Part shown: piece after piece, positions 1-8,742 of the stretch
Position numbering within the stretch: the first letter of the stretch is position 1
How the letters are laid out: the number at the start of each line of letters is the position of its first letter
DNA from: Paenimyroides viscosum
GTDB taxonomy: Bacteria; Bacteroidota; Bacteroidia; Flavobacteriales; Flavobacteriaceae
Length of the DNA stretch: 64,000 nt
Assembly (NCBI RefSeq): GCF_003858535.1
Contig: NZ_RQTJ01000008.1
Span: forward strand, 1 to 64,000
Direction: 5' to 3'
Made by a program: the position numbers and the translations under genes
The notes under the pieces: generated by a model
Told to the model about the DNA's origin: nothing
The model's database searches: none
Seen by the model: the letters and a program-made list of their open reading frames with translations, nothing else

Positions 1-437
1 CAAAAAGAAATGAACCTTTTGTAAAATTAATTACTTGATTACTTGTTTTTATCTTAGAATGCTTAGTAACCACAGGCTCAGTGATCGTGTGAATGTTTGG
101 CTAAAGCCTATTCTACATTGTTTGGTAACATCGGGCTAAAGCCCGACGCAATTTACTTTTTGACCACAGATTGCATAGATTTTAAAAGGATTGAGATTAA
201 ACGTGAGCAAACCAACATCCAACATTCAACATCTAGCATCAAACCGCAATAGGGATAGAGCGCTTGTTGGAGCTCTTTTGTTGGTCCCTGAGCCTGACGA
301 AGGGCAACAAAAAGCGACTCGCGAAAGCCCGACCTGCAGCGTTAGCGGAGGGGATTGCCCATATAAAGTTGTTGAGTTTGAATTTGACTTGGTTAAATAA
401 CAATAAAGGTTGTAAATTAGGGCTTGATTATTTGATT
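1..437. other. Gene-free stretch with dispersed-repeat sequence
   Basis: No convincing gene lies here. Open frames that run through it into the next gene have low-complexity, repeat-like translations. The DNA carries short palindromic units (GGCTAAAGCC twice), a CCCT...AGGG imperfect palindrome near 286-304 containing the CCTGACGAAGGG type of repeat, and a CCACAGATTGCATAGATT segment. From general knowledge these resemble dispersed intergenic repeats in flavobacterial genomes; I infer that this is such a repeat cluster. What lies upstream is outside the window. Confidence 0.5.
99..146. repeat. Two copies of a GGCTAAAGCC palindromic unit
   Basis: GGCTAAAGCC occurs at 99-108 and again inside the longer perfect palindrome TCGGGCTAAAGCCCGA at 131-146. 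The second copy can form an 7-bp hairpin with a two-base loop. It is intergenic and has no T-run, so it is more likely a dispersed repeat than a terminator. Confidence 0.5.
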
Positions 438-851
438 ATGGATAAAGCAAAAATTTTAGAGAGATGTAATAACTTAACGAGAAACACGTTAATGGAAACT
501 TTAAACATTGAGTATGTTGATTTAGGCAATGACTTTTTGATTGCCAAAATGCCTGTTAATGAACGTGTGCATCAGCCAATGGGTTTGCTGCATGGCGGAG
601 CATCGGTTGCTTTGGCGGAAAGTGTTGGTAGTGCAGCGTCGATGATTTTTGTAGATATTGATAAGTATGAAGTTCGTGGTATTGAAATTTCGGCTAATCA
701 TATTAAAAGTAAACGTGAAGGTTTTGTTTGTGCTAAGGCTAGTTTAATTCATAAAGGAAGTAAACTGCATTTGTGGGAAATTAGAATTACAGATGAAAAC
801 AACCAGCTTATATCGCTTTGTAAATTAACAAATATGATTTTACCTAAATAA
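438..851 (+). CDS. menI: Hotdog-fold thioesterase (probable DHNA-CoA thioesterase)
   Basis: A 137-residue PaaI/YdiI-type hotdog thioesterase. The core motif HQPMGLLHGGASVALAES holds the HGG turn and the acidic residue expected at the active site of the MenI/EntH group. The next gene, two bases downstream, is an isochorismate synthase, so hydrolysis of 1,4-dihydroxy-2-naphthoyl-CoA in menaquinone synthesis is the most likely job; other acyl-CoA substrates cannot be excluded from sequence. The open frame extends upstream to 264, but that part translates repeat-like intergenic DNA, so the ATG at 438 (MDKAKILERC) is chosen; the resulting length is normal for the family. Cytoplasmic. Confidence 0.85.
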   Translation: MDKAKILERCNNLTRNTLMETLNIEYVDLGNDFLIAKMPVNERVHQPMGLLHGGASVALAESVGSAASMIFVDIDKYEVRGIEISANHIKSKREGFVCAKASLIHKGSKLHLWEIRITDENNQLISLCKLTNMILPK

Positions 852-853
852 TT

Positions 854-1909
854 ATGAATGATTTACTAGTAAAGGCTTTGTCTAAGAATTATCCGTTTGT
901 AATTTATCGAAAGCCGAATGATACAACTCGGTTTGGTTGGTTTCAAAATGAAAATCATTTAAACAAAGTTACCGAGTTAACGAAGAGTTGTTTTGTTTTC
1001 GCTCCGTTTTCAAACGATGAGAAAGTTGTTTTTTATCCTGATGAATGTCAGTTGGTTCAAGAGGATCAAGATTTTAATGTTGATTTTTCTGAAAAAGAGG
1101 AATCACTTGAAAACGCAAACGTTGATAAATCATTCCATATTCTATTAGTTTCAAAAGGGATTAAAGCGATTGAAAATGGATCAGTAGAAAAAGTAGTTCT
1201 TTCAAGAAAAGAAGAAGTTTTAATCAATGAAAATTCTTACGAAATTTACTTTAAACGTTTCCTTAAAAAATATCCTACGGCTTTTGTTTATTGGTTTTAT
1301 CATCCCGAAATTGGTATGTGGATGGGTGCAACGCCTGAACAATTAGTAAAGATTGAACATAATAAAGTACAATCTGTTGCTTTGGCTGGAACAATGGTTG
1401 ATTCGGGTTTTAATTTAAACGATGTTGTTTGGGGCGACAAAGAACGTAACGAACAGCAAATTGTTACTCAGTTTATCGTTGATGGCTTAAAACCCTTTTC
1501 AGAGCAGGTTAAAGTTTCAAAACCATATACAACAAAAGCAGGAAGTTTGTTACATATTAAAACTGATATTCAGGCAGAATTATCAAACAATGAGAATGCT
1601 TTTAAAGTTGTAGAAGCCTTGCATCCTACGCCAGCATTATGTGGATTTCCAAAAAGGGAAGCTCAGCATTTTATTATTGCGAACGAAGGGTATAACAGAG
1701 AATATTACGGGGGATATTTGGGCGAATGGAAATTTAATAACCTAGATTATTCCGAGAACACCAATCTGTTTGTAAATTTGCGCTGCATGAAGATTGAAAA
1801 ATCTAAAGCTTATTTGTTTTTGGGTGGCGGTGTGAATAAAGACAGCAATCCGGAAAATGAGTATTATGAAACGGTAAACAAAAGCAAAACAGTAAAAAAT
1901 ATTTTATGA
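854..1909 (+). CDS. menF: Isochorismate synthase
   Basis: A 351-residue chorismate-utilising enzyme converting chorismate to isochorismate, the first committed step of menaquinone synthesis. Family motifs appear in order: VEKVVLSRKE, GATPEQLVKI, LAGT, the PALCGFPKREA segment, YGGYLGEW, NLRCMKI and the C-terminal GGGVNKDSNPENEYYET. Length is typical of the short MenF/EntC/DhbC forms. It starts two bases after menI and overlaps bshB1 by four bases (ATGA), so the three genes are probably one transcript. An anthranilate or aminodeoxychorismate synthase is less likely because the partner is a DHNA-CoA-type thioesterase. Confidence 0.92.
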   Translation: MNDLLVKALSKNYPFVIYRKPNDTTRFGWFQNENHLNKVTELTKSCFVFAPFSNDEKVVFYPDECQLVQEDQDFNVDFSEKEESLENANVDKSFHILLVSKGIKAIENGSVEKVVLSRKEEVLINENSYEIYFKRFLKKYPTAFVYWFYHPEIGMWMGATPEQLVKIEHNKVQSVALAGTMVDSGFNLNDVVWGDKERNEQQIVTQFIVDGLKPFSEQVKVSKPYTTKAGSLLHIKTDIQAELSNNENAFKVVEALHPTPALCGFPKREAQHFIIANEGYNREYYGGYLGEWKFNNLDYSENTNLFVNLRCMKIEKSKAYLFLGGGVNKDSNPENEYYETVNKSKTVKNIL

Positions 1910-2622
1910 AGTTAGATATATTGGCTTTTGGGGCACACCCAGATGATGTTGAGTTAGGATGTGGTGCAACAATTGCAAAAGAAATTTCGTTAGGAAAAAA
2001 AGTAGGTATTGTAGATTTAACTCGGGGTGAGTTAGGCACTCGTGGATCAGCAGAAATTAGAGATAATGAAGCTGCAAAAGCTGCGAAAATTTTAGGCGTA
2101 TCTGTTAGAGAAAATCTTAATTTTCGTGATGGTTTCTTTGTGAATGATGAAACGCATCAATTAGAAATTATTAAAATGATAAGAAAATATCAACCTGAAA
2201 TTGTGTTATGTAACGCAATTGATGACCGACATATAGATCATGGAAAGGGAAGTAAATTAGTTTCGGATGCTTGTTTTTTATCAGGTTTAAGAAGAATTGA
2301 AACTACTTTAGAAGGAGTGCATCAAACTGAGTGGCGACCAAAATTAGTGTATCATTACATTCAATGGAAAAATATTGAACCAGATTTTGTAGTTGATGTA
2401 TCAGATTTTATGCAAATTAAAATTGATGCCGTTATGGCTTACGATTCTCAGTTTTACAATCCAAATTCAAACGAACCTATTTCGCCAATTGCTACTAAAA
2501 ATTTTACCGAAAGTATAGAATATCGTGCAAAAGATTTAGGTAGATTGATTTTTGCCGAGTATGCCGAAGGTTTCACTGTAGAAAGGTATTTGGCTGTCAA
2601 TAGCTTAGCAGATTTAAAATAA
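1906..2622 (+). CDS. bshB1: Bacillithiol biosynthesis deacetylase BshB1
   Basis: A 238-residue PIG-L/LmbE-family zinc deacetylase. The signature AHPDD stands at residues 10-14 and is followed by LTRGELGTRGS, with HIDHGKG later supplying further metal or active-site residues. BshB1 removes the acetyl group from N-acetylglucosaminyl-malate to give glucosaminyl-malate, the second step of bacillithiol synthesis in Bacillota and Bacteroidota. The protein is nearly full length for BshB1 and lacks the extensions of mycothiol deacetylases. Translation is probably coupled to menF through the ATGA overlap. Confidence 0.93.
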   Translation: MKLDILAFGAHPDDVELGCGATIAKEISLGKKVGIVDLTRGELGTRGSAEIRDNEAAKAAKILGVSVRENLNFRDGFFVNDETHQLEIIKMIRKYQPEIVLCNAIDDRHIDHGKGSKLVSDACFLSGLRRIETTLEGVHQTEWRPKLVYHYIQWKNIEPDFVVDVSDFMQIKIDAVMAYDSQFYNPNSNEPISPIATKNFTESIEYRAKDLGRLIFAEYAEGFTVERYLAVNSLADLK

Positions 2623-2637
2623 AAAACTAAAAAAATG

Positions 2638-2668
2638 TTTGCGAAGCATTGAAATATCTGTATATTTG
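2638..2668 (+). promoter_or_regulatory. Bacteroidota promoter of the tRNA-His genes
   Basis: TTTG at 2638-2641 and TATATTTG at 2661-2668 are separated by 19 bases, matching the -33/-7 consensus TTTG-N19-TAnnTTTG of the Bacteroidota primary sigma factor. The first tRNA-His starts about 19 bases beyond the -7 box. The sequence TTGCACTCGTTAA that overlaps and follows the -7 box recurs at the CAU tRNA promoter near 25045. Confidence 0.85.
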
Positions 2669-2686
2669 CACTCGTTAAACAAACAC

Positions 2687-2761
<75 letters not shown>

Positions 2762-2801
2762 CAAAAGCTCAGAGTTGGCTTTTTAAATAAAACTCCTATA
2801 C

Positions 2802-2876
<75 letters not shown>

Positions 2877-2880
2877 CAAA

Positions 2881-2910
2881 AAAGCGGTTCGTTTTGAATC
2901 GCTTTTTGTA
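2881..2910 (+). terminator. Rho-independent terminator after the tRNA-His pair
   Basis: AAAGCGGTTC and GAATCGCTTT pair (one G-U) around a GTTTT loop, followed by TTTTGTATTTTT. It lies just after the second tRNA and before the next gene. Confidence 0.8.
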
Positions 2911-2923
2911 TTTTTACAATATA

Positions 2924-3331
2924 ATGAATGAGATTATGGGCAATATGGTAGAAGAGATTTTAAATGTAGAAATCTGTAAAGAACTTAGAAACGAGATTTT
3001 ACTTGCTAGAAATGAAGAACAGCAGGTAATTGTTCATTGTTCTATTTACGCAATGGATTTTGGTGATGCCGCACGTATTTGGAAAAGTACTTATTTAATT
3101 AATAAGCAATCAGGTAAAAAATACAAATTACTTTTTGCGGAAGGTATTAGTTTTGCTCCGCAATGGACGTTGATCCCTTTTAAAAAACCTTTAGAATTTA
3201 CTTTAATTTTTAAAGGATTGCCTAAAAGCTGCACTTCTTTTGATTTGGTTGAAATTATACCCGAAGAAGGTGGGTTTGAGGTTTTAAATGTACCAAGAAA
3301 CGCATCGGATGTTTACTATGTAACAATATAA
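2924..3331 (+). CDS. Conserved hypothetical protein
   Basis: About 135 residues, soluble, with no signal peptide or membrane segment and no motif I recognise. It contains AARIWKSTYLINKQSGKKYKLLFAEGISFAPQ-like sequence (here read in shorter pieces) and ends in a VYYVTI strand, suggesting a small beta-rich cytoplasmic protein. The frame is open back to 2837, but that part overlaps the second tRNA-His and its terminator; ATG 2924 (MNEIMGNM) or the later ATGs at 2936 and 2945 are the credible starts. Function unknown. Confidence 0.65.
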   Translation: MNEIMGNMVEEILNVEICKELRNEILLARNEEQQVIVHCSIYAMDFGDAARIWKSTYLINKQSGKKYKLLFAEGISFAPQWTLIPFKKPLEFTLIFKGLPKSCTSFDLVEIIPEEGGFEVLNVPRNASDVYYVTI

Positions 3332-3334
3332 AAA

Positions 3335-3360
3335 AAACCGAAAGTTAACTTTCGGTTTTA
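3335..3360. terminator. Bidirectional terminator between convergent genes
   Basis: AAAACCGAAAGTT and AACTTTCGGTTTT form an almost perfect palindrome with A and T runs on each side. It can end both the plus-strand gene at 3331 and the minus-strand gene whose stop codon lies within it. Confidence 0.85.
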
Positions 3361-3740
3361 TCAATATTATTGCCTTGCTGTTCGTCTTCAATAAACAGCT
3401 GCACTTTGCTAACAATACTTCGGAGAATTTCTTCTCTCTTGTTTGCAGTTCCTATTTCTTGGATTGATAATTTATTGGGTAAAGTAGTACTATCTGTAGT
3501 AAGTTGTTTAGCCATAATGTTAACTCTTATACCAATAGTTGCATCTTCAGGAACATTTTTAAAAACCTCTGTTAAATGTGTTCGCCAATCAAATGATTTT
3601 AAATCTTGAAAACGGTCTGCGTTAACAGTCATAAAAACAGTTTTAACTTTGTCAACAATTTCAATGTCAGTCTGTACTTCTTGTGCACTAACAACTGGTG
3701 CTGCTGCTAATAAAAATGCTATTATTACAAATTTTTTCAT
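3345..3740 (-). CDS. Small exported protein of unknown function
   Basis: 131 residues with a clear Sec signal peptide (MKKFVIIAFLLAAAPVVSAQ, cleavage after AQ or SA) and a mature part of about 110 residues ending in an acidic, Gln-rich tail. The mature domain (VDKVKTVFMTVNADRFQDLKS onwards, in pieces) has no motif I can assign. It is monocistronic between a terminator and the TerC gene, and probably periplasmic. Confidence 0.7.
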   Translation of the reverse strand: MKKFVIIAFLLAAAPVVSAQEVQTDIEIVDKVKTVFMTVNADRFQDLKSFDWRTHLTEVFKNVPEDATIGIRVNIMAKQLTTDSTTLPNKLSIQEIGTANKREEILRSIVSKVQLFIEDEQQGNNIDKTES

Positions 3741-3779
3741 AACTATTAATTTTTTATTAAAAATACAAAAAAATCGGTA

Positions 3780-4589
3780 TTAAACCGATTTTTTTCTCAT
3801 TTTCATATTTATAAATTCAACTGCTAATGAAAAAGCAATTGCAAAATAAAGATATCCTTTGGGAACTGCACCAATTTCTTGATCTGCTAAAACAGCTTCA
3901 GACAAGTGCATTGATTCTGTTGTTAACATAAAACCAATCAAGATTAAGAACGATAAAGCTAAAATTTGAATCGAAGGATTTTTGTTTACAAATCGTCCAA
4001 CTGGTACTGCGAAAATCATCATTACCACAACCGAAACAACCACTGCGGCAATCATAACAAATAATTCAGGTCGTTGCCCCCATAGTTCAACATTTGCTGG
4101 ATATAATCCATTCGTCATACCAACTGCAGTTAAAATACTATCGACAGAGAAAATCAAGTCAATCATTAAAATTTGAGTAATTACCGAAGCATAAGATACC
4201 GAACGTTTTTGTGTAGCTTCTTTAGAATCGGTAATGTGTTCTATGTGGTTTACTTTTTCATGAATTTCTTTAGTTGATTTGTAAATTAAAAAGATACCAC
4301 CAGATAACAAAATTAATGCTTGCCCGTTAATGTGTGCGGTAAACCAGCCCCAATCAATAGTGAATAAAGGTTCTTTCATTTGCGTTAACCAAGTAATGGC
4401 AAATAAAAGGGCAATACGCATAAACATTGCTAAAAACAAACCAATTTGAGTTGCTTTTTTACGCTGTTCTTCGGGTAATTTACCTGTTACAATTGATATA
4501 AAAATTACGTTATCAATTCCTAAAATAATTTCAAGAAAAGTTAATGTTAAAAAAGCAATAAGTACATCGGTTGTCAATAATATTTCCAT
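3780..4589 (-). CDS. TerC-family integral membrane protein
   Basis: 269 residues with about seven hydrophobic segments. The TerC acidic signatures LGIDNVIFI (near residue 25) and DLIFSVDSILTAVG (middle of the protein) are intact; these aspartates are thought to bind metal. TerC/YkoY/YgdQ relatives have been linked to Mn2+ export and metallation of secreted enzymes and to tellurite resistance. There is no CBS or transporter-associated domain, so it belongs to the short group. The ion handled cannot be told from the sequence. No obvious riboswitch precedes it, as the upstream gene is close. Confidence 0.85.
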   Translation of the reverse strand: MEILLTTDVLIAFLTLTFLEIILGIDNVIFISIVTGKLPEEQRKKATQIGLFLAMFMRIALLFAITWLTQMKEPLFTIDWGWFTAHINGQALILLSGGIFLIYKSTKEIHEKVNHIEHITDSKEATQKRSVSYASVITQILMIDLIFSVDSILTAVGMTNGLYPANVELWGQRPELFVMIAAVVVSVVVMMIFAVPVGRFVNKNPSIQILALSFLILIGFMLTTESMHLSEAVLADQEIGAVPKGYLYFAIAFSLAVEFINMKMRKKSV

Positions 4590-4600
4590 AGCTAAAAAAT

Positions 4601-4972
4601 TTATTTAATTTTCTTTATTTCTCCTTTTTGCTTGTTTGCATCGCCAACAATATTGTATTCAAATATATAGCTATCTGCATTTGTAGTTAGTATTTTCATT
4701 TGCACCGCTTTTTTCTCTGCCATGTTTTTTGGATGTAATTTTTGTAGAATGTATTCACAATCGTTCACCCAACGTATACTGGCAGTATCTGTTTTGCCAT
4801 TGTAGGTTTCAATTTCGTATTTATCTGTTCTAATAAAGGTAGATGTATGTTTTTCGCCATTAATCTCTTGCTCAAAAACGAACGTTCCTATTTTAAAATC
4901 GGTGCAATTTCGTTCTTGGTTATAACAGCTAAAAAGCACGAATGCTGTTGGTAATAAAAGTAACTTCTTCAT
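4601..4972 (-). CDS. Small lipoprotein of unknown function
   Basis: 123 residues. The start MKKLLLLPTAFVLFSC is a lipoprotein signal peptide with a lipobox ending at Cys16. The mature part reads like a small beta-sandwich (KIGTFVFEQEINGEK, YEIETYNGKTDTASIRW). It sits between a DUF6095 gene and terC, with two bases to the former, so the two probably form a unit with murQ upstream. Relatives have sometimes been misnamed as topoisomerase; nothing here supports that. Confidence 0.7.
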   Translation of the reverse strand: MKKLLLLPTAFVLFSCYNQERNCTDFKIGTFVFEQEINGEKHTSTFIRTDKYEIETYNGKTDTASIRWVNDCEYILQKLHPKNMAEKKAVQMKILTTNADSYIFEYNIVGDANKQKGEIKKIK

Positions 4973-4974
4973 AA

Positions 4975-5205
4975 TTAATCGTTAAATAATCCGTTTACTA
5001 TGGTTCTTAAACCCTTAAAAAATAAATACATTGAAAATAAGCATATCAAACATCCTAAAATTAAAACCGGATAATATAAAAAATGTGTTTCGTTTTTAAA
5101 AGAGGAATAAATAATAATAGGACCTACAAACATTAACGGAATGGCAATAAATATTTTTTGCAAACCTTTGTATATTCTAACTTTATCTGTTTTTGGTGTT
5201 TCCAT
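4975..5205 (-). CDS. DUF6095-like small membrane protein
   Basis: 76 residues with two transmembrane segments (FIAIPLMFVGPIIIYSSF and YYPVLILGCLICLFSMYLFF) joined by a short loop, and a charged N terminus (METPKTDKVRIYKGLQK). This pattern matches the small flavobacterial DUF6095 family as I remember it. It overlaps the murQ stop by one base (TAATG-type junction), so it is translated with murQ. Function unknown. Confidence 0.65.
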   Translation of the reverse strand: METPKTDKVRIYKGLQKIFIAIPLMFVGPIIIYSSFKNETHFLYYPVLILGCLICLFSMYLFFKGLRTIVNGLFND

Positions 5206-6017
5206 TATTTTGTGTAATTATTAATGGCATTGCGTACATTGCCGTAGATATTTATTAGTTCTGTTGCTTTTTCTGTTGATACATTTAGTTCGTTTACCAC
5301 CATTTGTACCGCTCTGTTTACTAATTTATGGTTCGATAGTTTCATATCTACCATTTTATTTCCTTTTACGTGCCCCAATTGAATCATTGTTGCAGTAGAA
5401 ATCATATTTAAAACCAGTTTTTGAGCCGTACCAGCTTTCATGCGCGAGCTTCCGGTTACAAATTCTGATCCTACAACTACTACAATTGGAAAATCGGCTG
5501 CCAAAGCCAACGGACTTTCATCATTACAGGTAATTCCACCTGTAGGAATATTGTTTTTTCTACAGAAATCTAATCCGCCTAAAACGTAGGGCGTTGTTCC
5601 CGATGCTGCAATTCCGATTACAAAATCGTTTGAATTAATCTGATATTCATTTAAATCAATTTCGGCTTGATTGCTATTGTCTTCGGCATTTTCAACTGCT
5701 TTTCTAATCGCTGTATCGCCACCGGCAATTAATCCGATTACTTTATCATACGAAACTCCAAACGTTGGCGGACATTCCGAAGCATCAACAATACCTAATC
5801 TGCCCGATGTTCCCGCACCAATATAAAATAATCTACCGCCGTTTTTTAATTGCGATACAATTTTGGTCACAGCAGCTTCGATTTGTGGCATTGCTTTTTC
5901 AACGGCAAAAGGTACCGTTTGATCTTCTTTATTGATATTTGTAAGCAAATCTGAAACACTCATTTTTTCTAAATGATGGTATTTTGATTCAGATTCTGTG
6001 ATTTTATCAAAAGACAT
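5205..6017 (-). CDS. murQ: N-acetylmuramic acid 6-phosphate etherase
   Basis: About 270 residues with a SIS fold. The signature GAGTSGRLGIVDASECPPTFG (seen in overlapping pieces) holds the phosphosugar loop and the catalytic Glu, and GSSRMKAGTAQKL follows. The enzyme cleaves the lactyl ether of MurNAc-6-phosphate to GlcNAc-6-phosphate and D-lactate in peptidoglycan recycling. The frame opens at 6035, but a -7 box at 6033-6040 would put transcription start near 6027, so ATG 6017 (MSFDKITESES) is preferred; ATG 6026 would make a nearly leaderless start. It heads a likely unit with the DUF6095 and lipoprotein genes. Confidence 0.93.
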   Translation of the reverse strand: MSFDKITESESKYHHLEKMSVSDLLTNINKEDQTVPFAVEKAMPQIEAAVTKIVSQLKNGGRLFYIGAGTSGRLGIVDASECPPTFGVSYDKVIGLIAGGDTAIRKAVENAEDNSNQAEIDLNEYQINSNDFVIGIAASGTTPYVLGGLDFCRKNNIPTGGITCNDESPLALAADFPIVVVVGSEFVTGSSRMKAGTAQKLVLNMISTATMIQLGHVKGNKMVDMKLSNHKLVNRAVQMVVNELNVSTEKATELINIYGNVRNAINNYTK

Positions 6018-6032
6018 AGTTTGCATTTTACA

Positions 6033-6040
6033 CAAATTTA
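6033..6040 (-). promoter_or_regulatory. -7 promoter element of murQ
   Basis: On the minus strand this reads TAAATTTG, matching TAnnTTTG. It lies 16 bases upstream of the chosen murQ ATG and argues against the longer start at 6035. I see no good -33 TTTG at the usual distance. Confidence 0.5.
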
Positions 6041-6092
6041 CAGAAAATTTGATAAGCTTGTGTATTTATAAGGATAAAACAAAATTTCGCTG

Positions 6093-6100
6093 TACTTTTG
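6093..6100 (+). promoter_or_regulatory. -7 promoter element of rnpB
   Basis: TACTTTTG fits TAnnTTTG and ends five bases before the first paired base of the RNase P RNA, the spacing expected for its transcription start. Confidence 0.7.
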
Positions 6101-6105
6101 CAAAC

Positions 6106-6401
6106 AAGTAGACCGCCTTATCGCTGGCTTTAGTCAGAGGAAAGTCTGGGCACCATAGAGCAGAATAGCGGGTAACGCCCGTCCGCCGTGAGGTGAGGAC
6201 AAGTGCAACAGAAAGTATGTACAGTTCGGCTGTAGTGAAACCAGGTAAACTCTATTCGGTGAAATGCCATGTAAACCAACGTTAAGTGCTGCTCGCGCAA
6301 GTTGGAGGGTAGGCAGATAGAACTTTTGAGTAATTGAAAGTATAGATAAATGATAAGGAAAAGATTCGTCTTTTACAGAACCCGGCTTATAGGTCTACTT
6401 T
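6106..6401 (+). ncRNA. rnpB: RNase P RNA, bacterial type A
   Basis: The ends AAGTAGACC (6106-6114) and GGTCTACTT pair to close helix P1. Universal RNase P landmarks are present: GAGGAAAGTCTGGGC early, CAGAAAGTATGTACAG-like P4-proximal sequence and the 3' half ending ACAGAACCCGGCTTATAGG. It is the ribozyme that trims tRNA 5' leaders. The 3' end runs into TTTTTT and directly abuts the stop codon of the convergent hydrolase gene at 6403, so the two transcripts probably end against each other. Confidence 0.95.
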
Positions 6402-6402
6402 T

Positions 6403-7137
6403 TTATTTTAATACTTCTTTTAGAAACAATTTCACATGTTTCCATGCACGTTCGGTCATTAACGCATTATAATCTTTTGATTGCGGATTTGTAAAGGTAT
6501 GTTTGCTGTTACCATAATTGAAAAATTGCCAGTCGGCACTGCTCTTGCGCATTTCGTCCATAAATAAATCAATGTCTTGGTTTGAAACCGAAGCATCTTC
6601 TGCCGGATGGATCACTAAAACTTTAGGTAAAATGGTGTTATATCTTCTATCGACTTTTTTTAACCCACCGTGAATAGAAACTACACCCGTAAAAGGCATA
6701 TTCGCACGGGCTGCTTCAAGTGTTCCAGTGCCACCAAAGCAATATCCAATAACGGCTATTTTGTCTTTATTAGCCCCCAATTTTATAAGTTCATTTAATG
6801 CCAATTGAATTTTTTGTATGAATTTATCTGGATTTTCTTTATAAAAGCTCGATATTTTCTTTGCCGATTCCATATCTGTCGGAGTATCAACACTGCCGTA
6901 TATATCAGCAATAAGTACATTGTATCCTTGGTTAGCTAAATCTTTAGCTGCAGTACGCGATTCGTCATCGATTCCCATCCAGGCAGGAAGAATTAAAACA
7001 GCAGGTGCATTTTGCTTTATAATAATTGTTTCAGCTTGATGCTTTACGGAGTTATCAAAATAAGATATTTTTTTAATTTCTTGAGCCATTGTAGTTAAGG
7101 TTGCTAGAAAAGTAATAATGAGCAAAGATTTTTTCAT
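6403..7137 (-). CDS. Exported dienelactone hydrolase family protein
   Basis: 244 residues. A signal peptide (MKKSLLIITFLATLTTMAQ) is followed by an alpha/beta hydrolase of the DLH type. The nucleophile is Cys in GYCFGG, with the Asp in HPAEDASVSNQ and the His in NSKHTFTNP completing a Cys-Asp-His triad. Export to the periplasm is unusual for classic carboxymethylenebutenolidase but common for the broader family in Bacteroidota, whose substrates are mostly unknown. Monocistronic. Confidence 0.85.
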   Translation of the reverse strand: MKKSLLIITFLATLTTMAQEIKKISYFDNSVKHQAETIIIKQNAPAVLILPAWMGIDDESRTAAKDLANQGYNVLIADIYGSVDTPTDMESAKKISSFYKENPDKFIQKIQLALNELIKLGANKDKIAVIGYCFGGTGTLEAARANMPFTGVVSIHGGLKKVDRRYNTILPKVLVIHPAEDASVSNQDIDLFMDEMRKSSADWQFFNYGNSKHTFTNPQSKDYNALMTERAWKHVKLFLKEVLK

Positions 7138-7219
7138 AATAAGATTTTTTCAAACCTAAAGATACAAAACAAAAAGTTGTGATTAAAGTGTTGGATAAAT
7201 GGTCGCTATTTGAAGATGT

Positions 7220-8587
7220 TTATTTCACAATAATTTTTTGAGTATATTTTTTGGTTTGATTAGATTTAATAGTTACAAAATATATTCCGCTTTTTAAGTT
7301 AGATATATCAATAGAATTGTCAGAATTTAGTTTTTTATTCAAGATAATTCTTCCTTCTAAAGTAATAAATTCGGCAGTTAGGTTTTCTTGATTTATTCCT
7401 TCAACAAAAATTTCATCAGACGCTGGGTTAGGATAAATCTTTATTTTGTTTTGATTATCCATTTCTTCAACACTAGCATCTGGAGCTATAATCTTATAAA
7501 TTGTTCCGTTTTGGGCCGATGCAACGTACAATTCATTTTGAAAATCAACTCCAAAAGATGTAAAAGAAACATTAGAAAAAGTAGAGCTCCAAGTAATAGC
7601 ATCGTTAGCATCCATTGTTCCAATTTGGTCGGCACAAAAATCTGCAAAAAAGTAAAGTCCTGTTAAAAAGGGATACGTTGCACCGCGGTAAACATAACCA
7701 CCAGTAATAGAACAATAAATACCAGCCAGACTATAAGTGGCAACAGGAAAAGTCATAGTGGTTGCAGCCGCACAGCCCGTAGTATTGTAAGGGTCATTAC
7801 CTTCATAACATCGCCAACCGTAATTAACACCTGCTTGAGTTGCAGGAACTTTGTTTATTTCTTCGGATGTATTTTGCCCTACATCTGCAATTAGTATATT
7901 TCCTGTTATTGTATCAAACGAAAAACGCCAAGGATTACGCAATCCGTAAGCCCAAATTTCATCTAAACCTGTAGTTGATCCTACAAAAGGATTATCATTT
8001 GGAATGGTATAACCTGTAGTTGCATTTACATTAATACGTAACATTTTTCCTAAATACGAACTTAAATTTTGAGCATTGTTCTGTGGGTCACCACCGCTGC
8101 CACCATCACCGGTTCCGATCCATAAATAACCATCGGGACCAAATTTTAAACATCCTCCGTTGTGATTTGTAAATGATTTAGATATATTCATTAAAACTTC
8201 TTCGGAATTTACATCAGCAACATCGGGGTTTGTAGTGCTCACTGTATATTTTGCAATAGTGATATTACCTGTACCTACCGCATTGTAATATACATAAAAT
8301 CGACCATTGGTGGCATATTGCGGGTGAAAAGCCAGACCTAAAAGTCCTTGTTCACCACTGTTTAAAACTTTTGAACTGATATTCAGGAAATTAGTAGTAT
8401 TTACAGTGCCATTTGGTTGAGCAATACGTATAATTCCGTTTTGTTGAACAATAAACACCCGAGCATCACCTGCATTTGCAATATCAACAGGGCTACTAAA
8501 ACCAGTGGCAAAGCTTTGTATGTTGAAATTTTGTGCAAATAAAAAGGGCGATATTGTAAAACAGATTAAAAGTATAATCTTTTTCAT
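7220..8587 (-). CDS. Secreted PQQ-type sugar dehydrogenase with T9SS sorting domain
   Basis: 455 residues. Signal peptide at the N terminus (MKKIILLICFTISPFLFAQ), then a six-bladed propeller of the glucose/sorbosone dehydrogenase family (GEQGLLGLAFHPQY, HNGGCLKFGPDGYLWIGTGDGG, YGLRNPWRFSFD, GVNYGWRCYEG). The last 75 residues (IYPNPASDEIFVEG through GIYFVTIKSN to a KKYTQKIIVK end) are a type A C-terminal sorting domain, so the protein should leave the cell by the type IX system and stay on the surface or be released. Whether it uses PQQ and which sugar it oxidises cannot be read from the sequence. Confidence 0.88.
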   Translation of the reverse strand: MKKIILLICFTISPFLFAQNFNIQSFATGFSSPVDIANAGDARVFIVQQNGIIRIAQPNGTVNTTNFLNISSKVLNSGEQGLLGLAFHPQYATNGRFYVYYNAVGTGNITIAKYTVSTTNPDVADVNSEEVLMNISKSFTNHNGGCLKFGPDGYLWIGTGDGGSGGDPQNNAQNLSSYLGKMLRINVNATTGYTIPNDNPFVGSTTGLDEIWAYGLRNPWRFSFDTITGNILIADVGQNTSEEINKVPATQAGVNYGWRCYEGNDPYNTTGCAAATTMTFPVATYSLAGIYCSITGGYVYRGATYPFLTGLYFFADFCADQIGTMDANDAITWSSTFSNVSFTSFGVDFQNELYVASAQNGTIYKIIAPDASVEEMDNQNKIKIYPNPASDEIFVEGINQENLTAEFITLEGRIILNKKLNSDNSIDISNLKSGIYFVTIKSNQTKKYTQKIIVK

Positions 8588-8742
8588 AGCTATAAATTTT
8601 AAAATTTACATAAATTTAGCAAAAATTAACTATAAAGCATTTTTATTTAACAAATGTGTAGTTGTTTTAGTATGTAAAAGGTTTGGTTATGAAATAAGGA
8701 TAAAATAGTTCAGCGATTTTTTGACACAAAAAAAGAGGAAAT

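Noticed and set aside
191..437. Open frames running from 191 or 264 into the thioesterase gene
   Set aside because: The translation comes from repeat-like intergenic DNA and has no similarity to the hotdog family; the real start is at 438.
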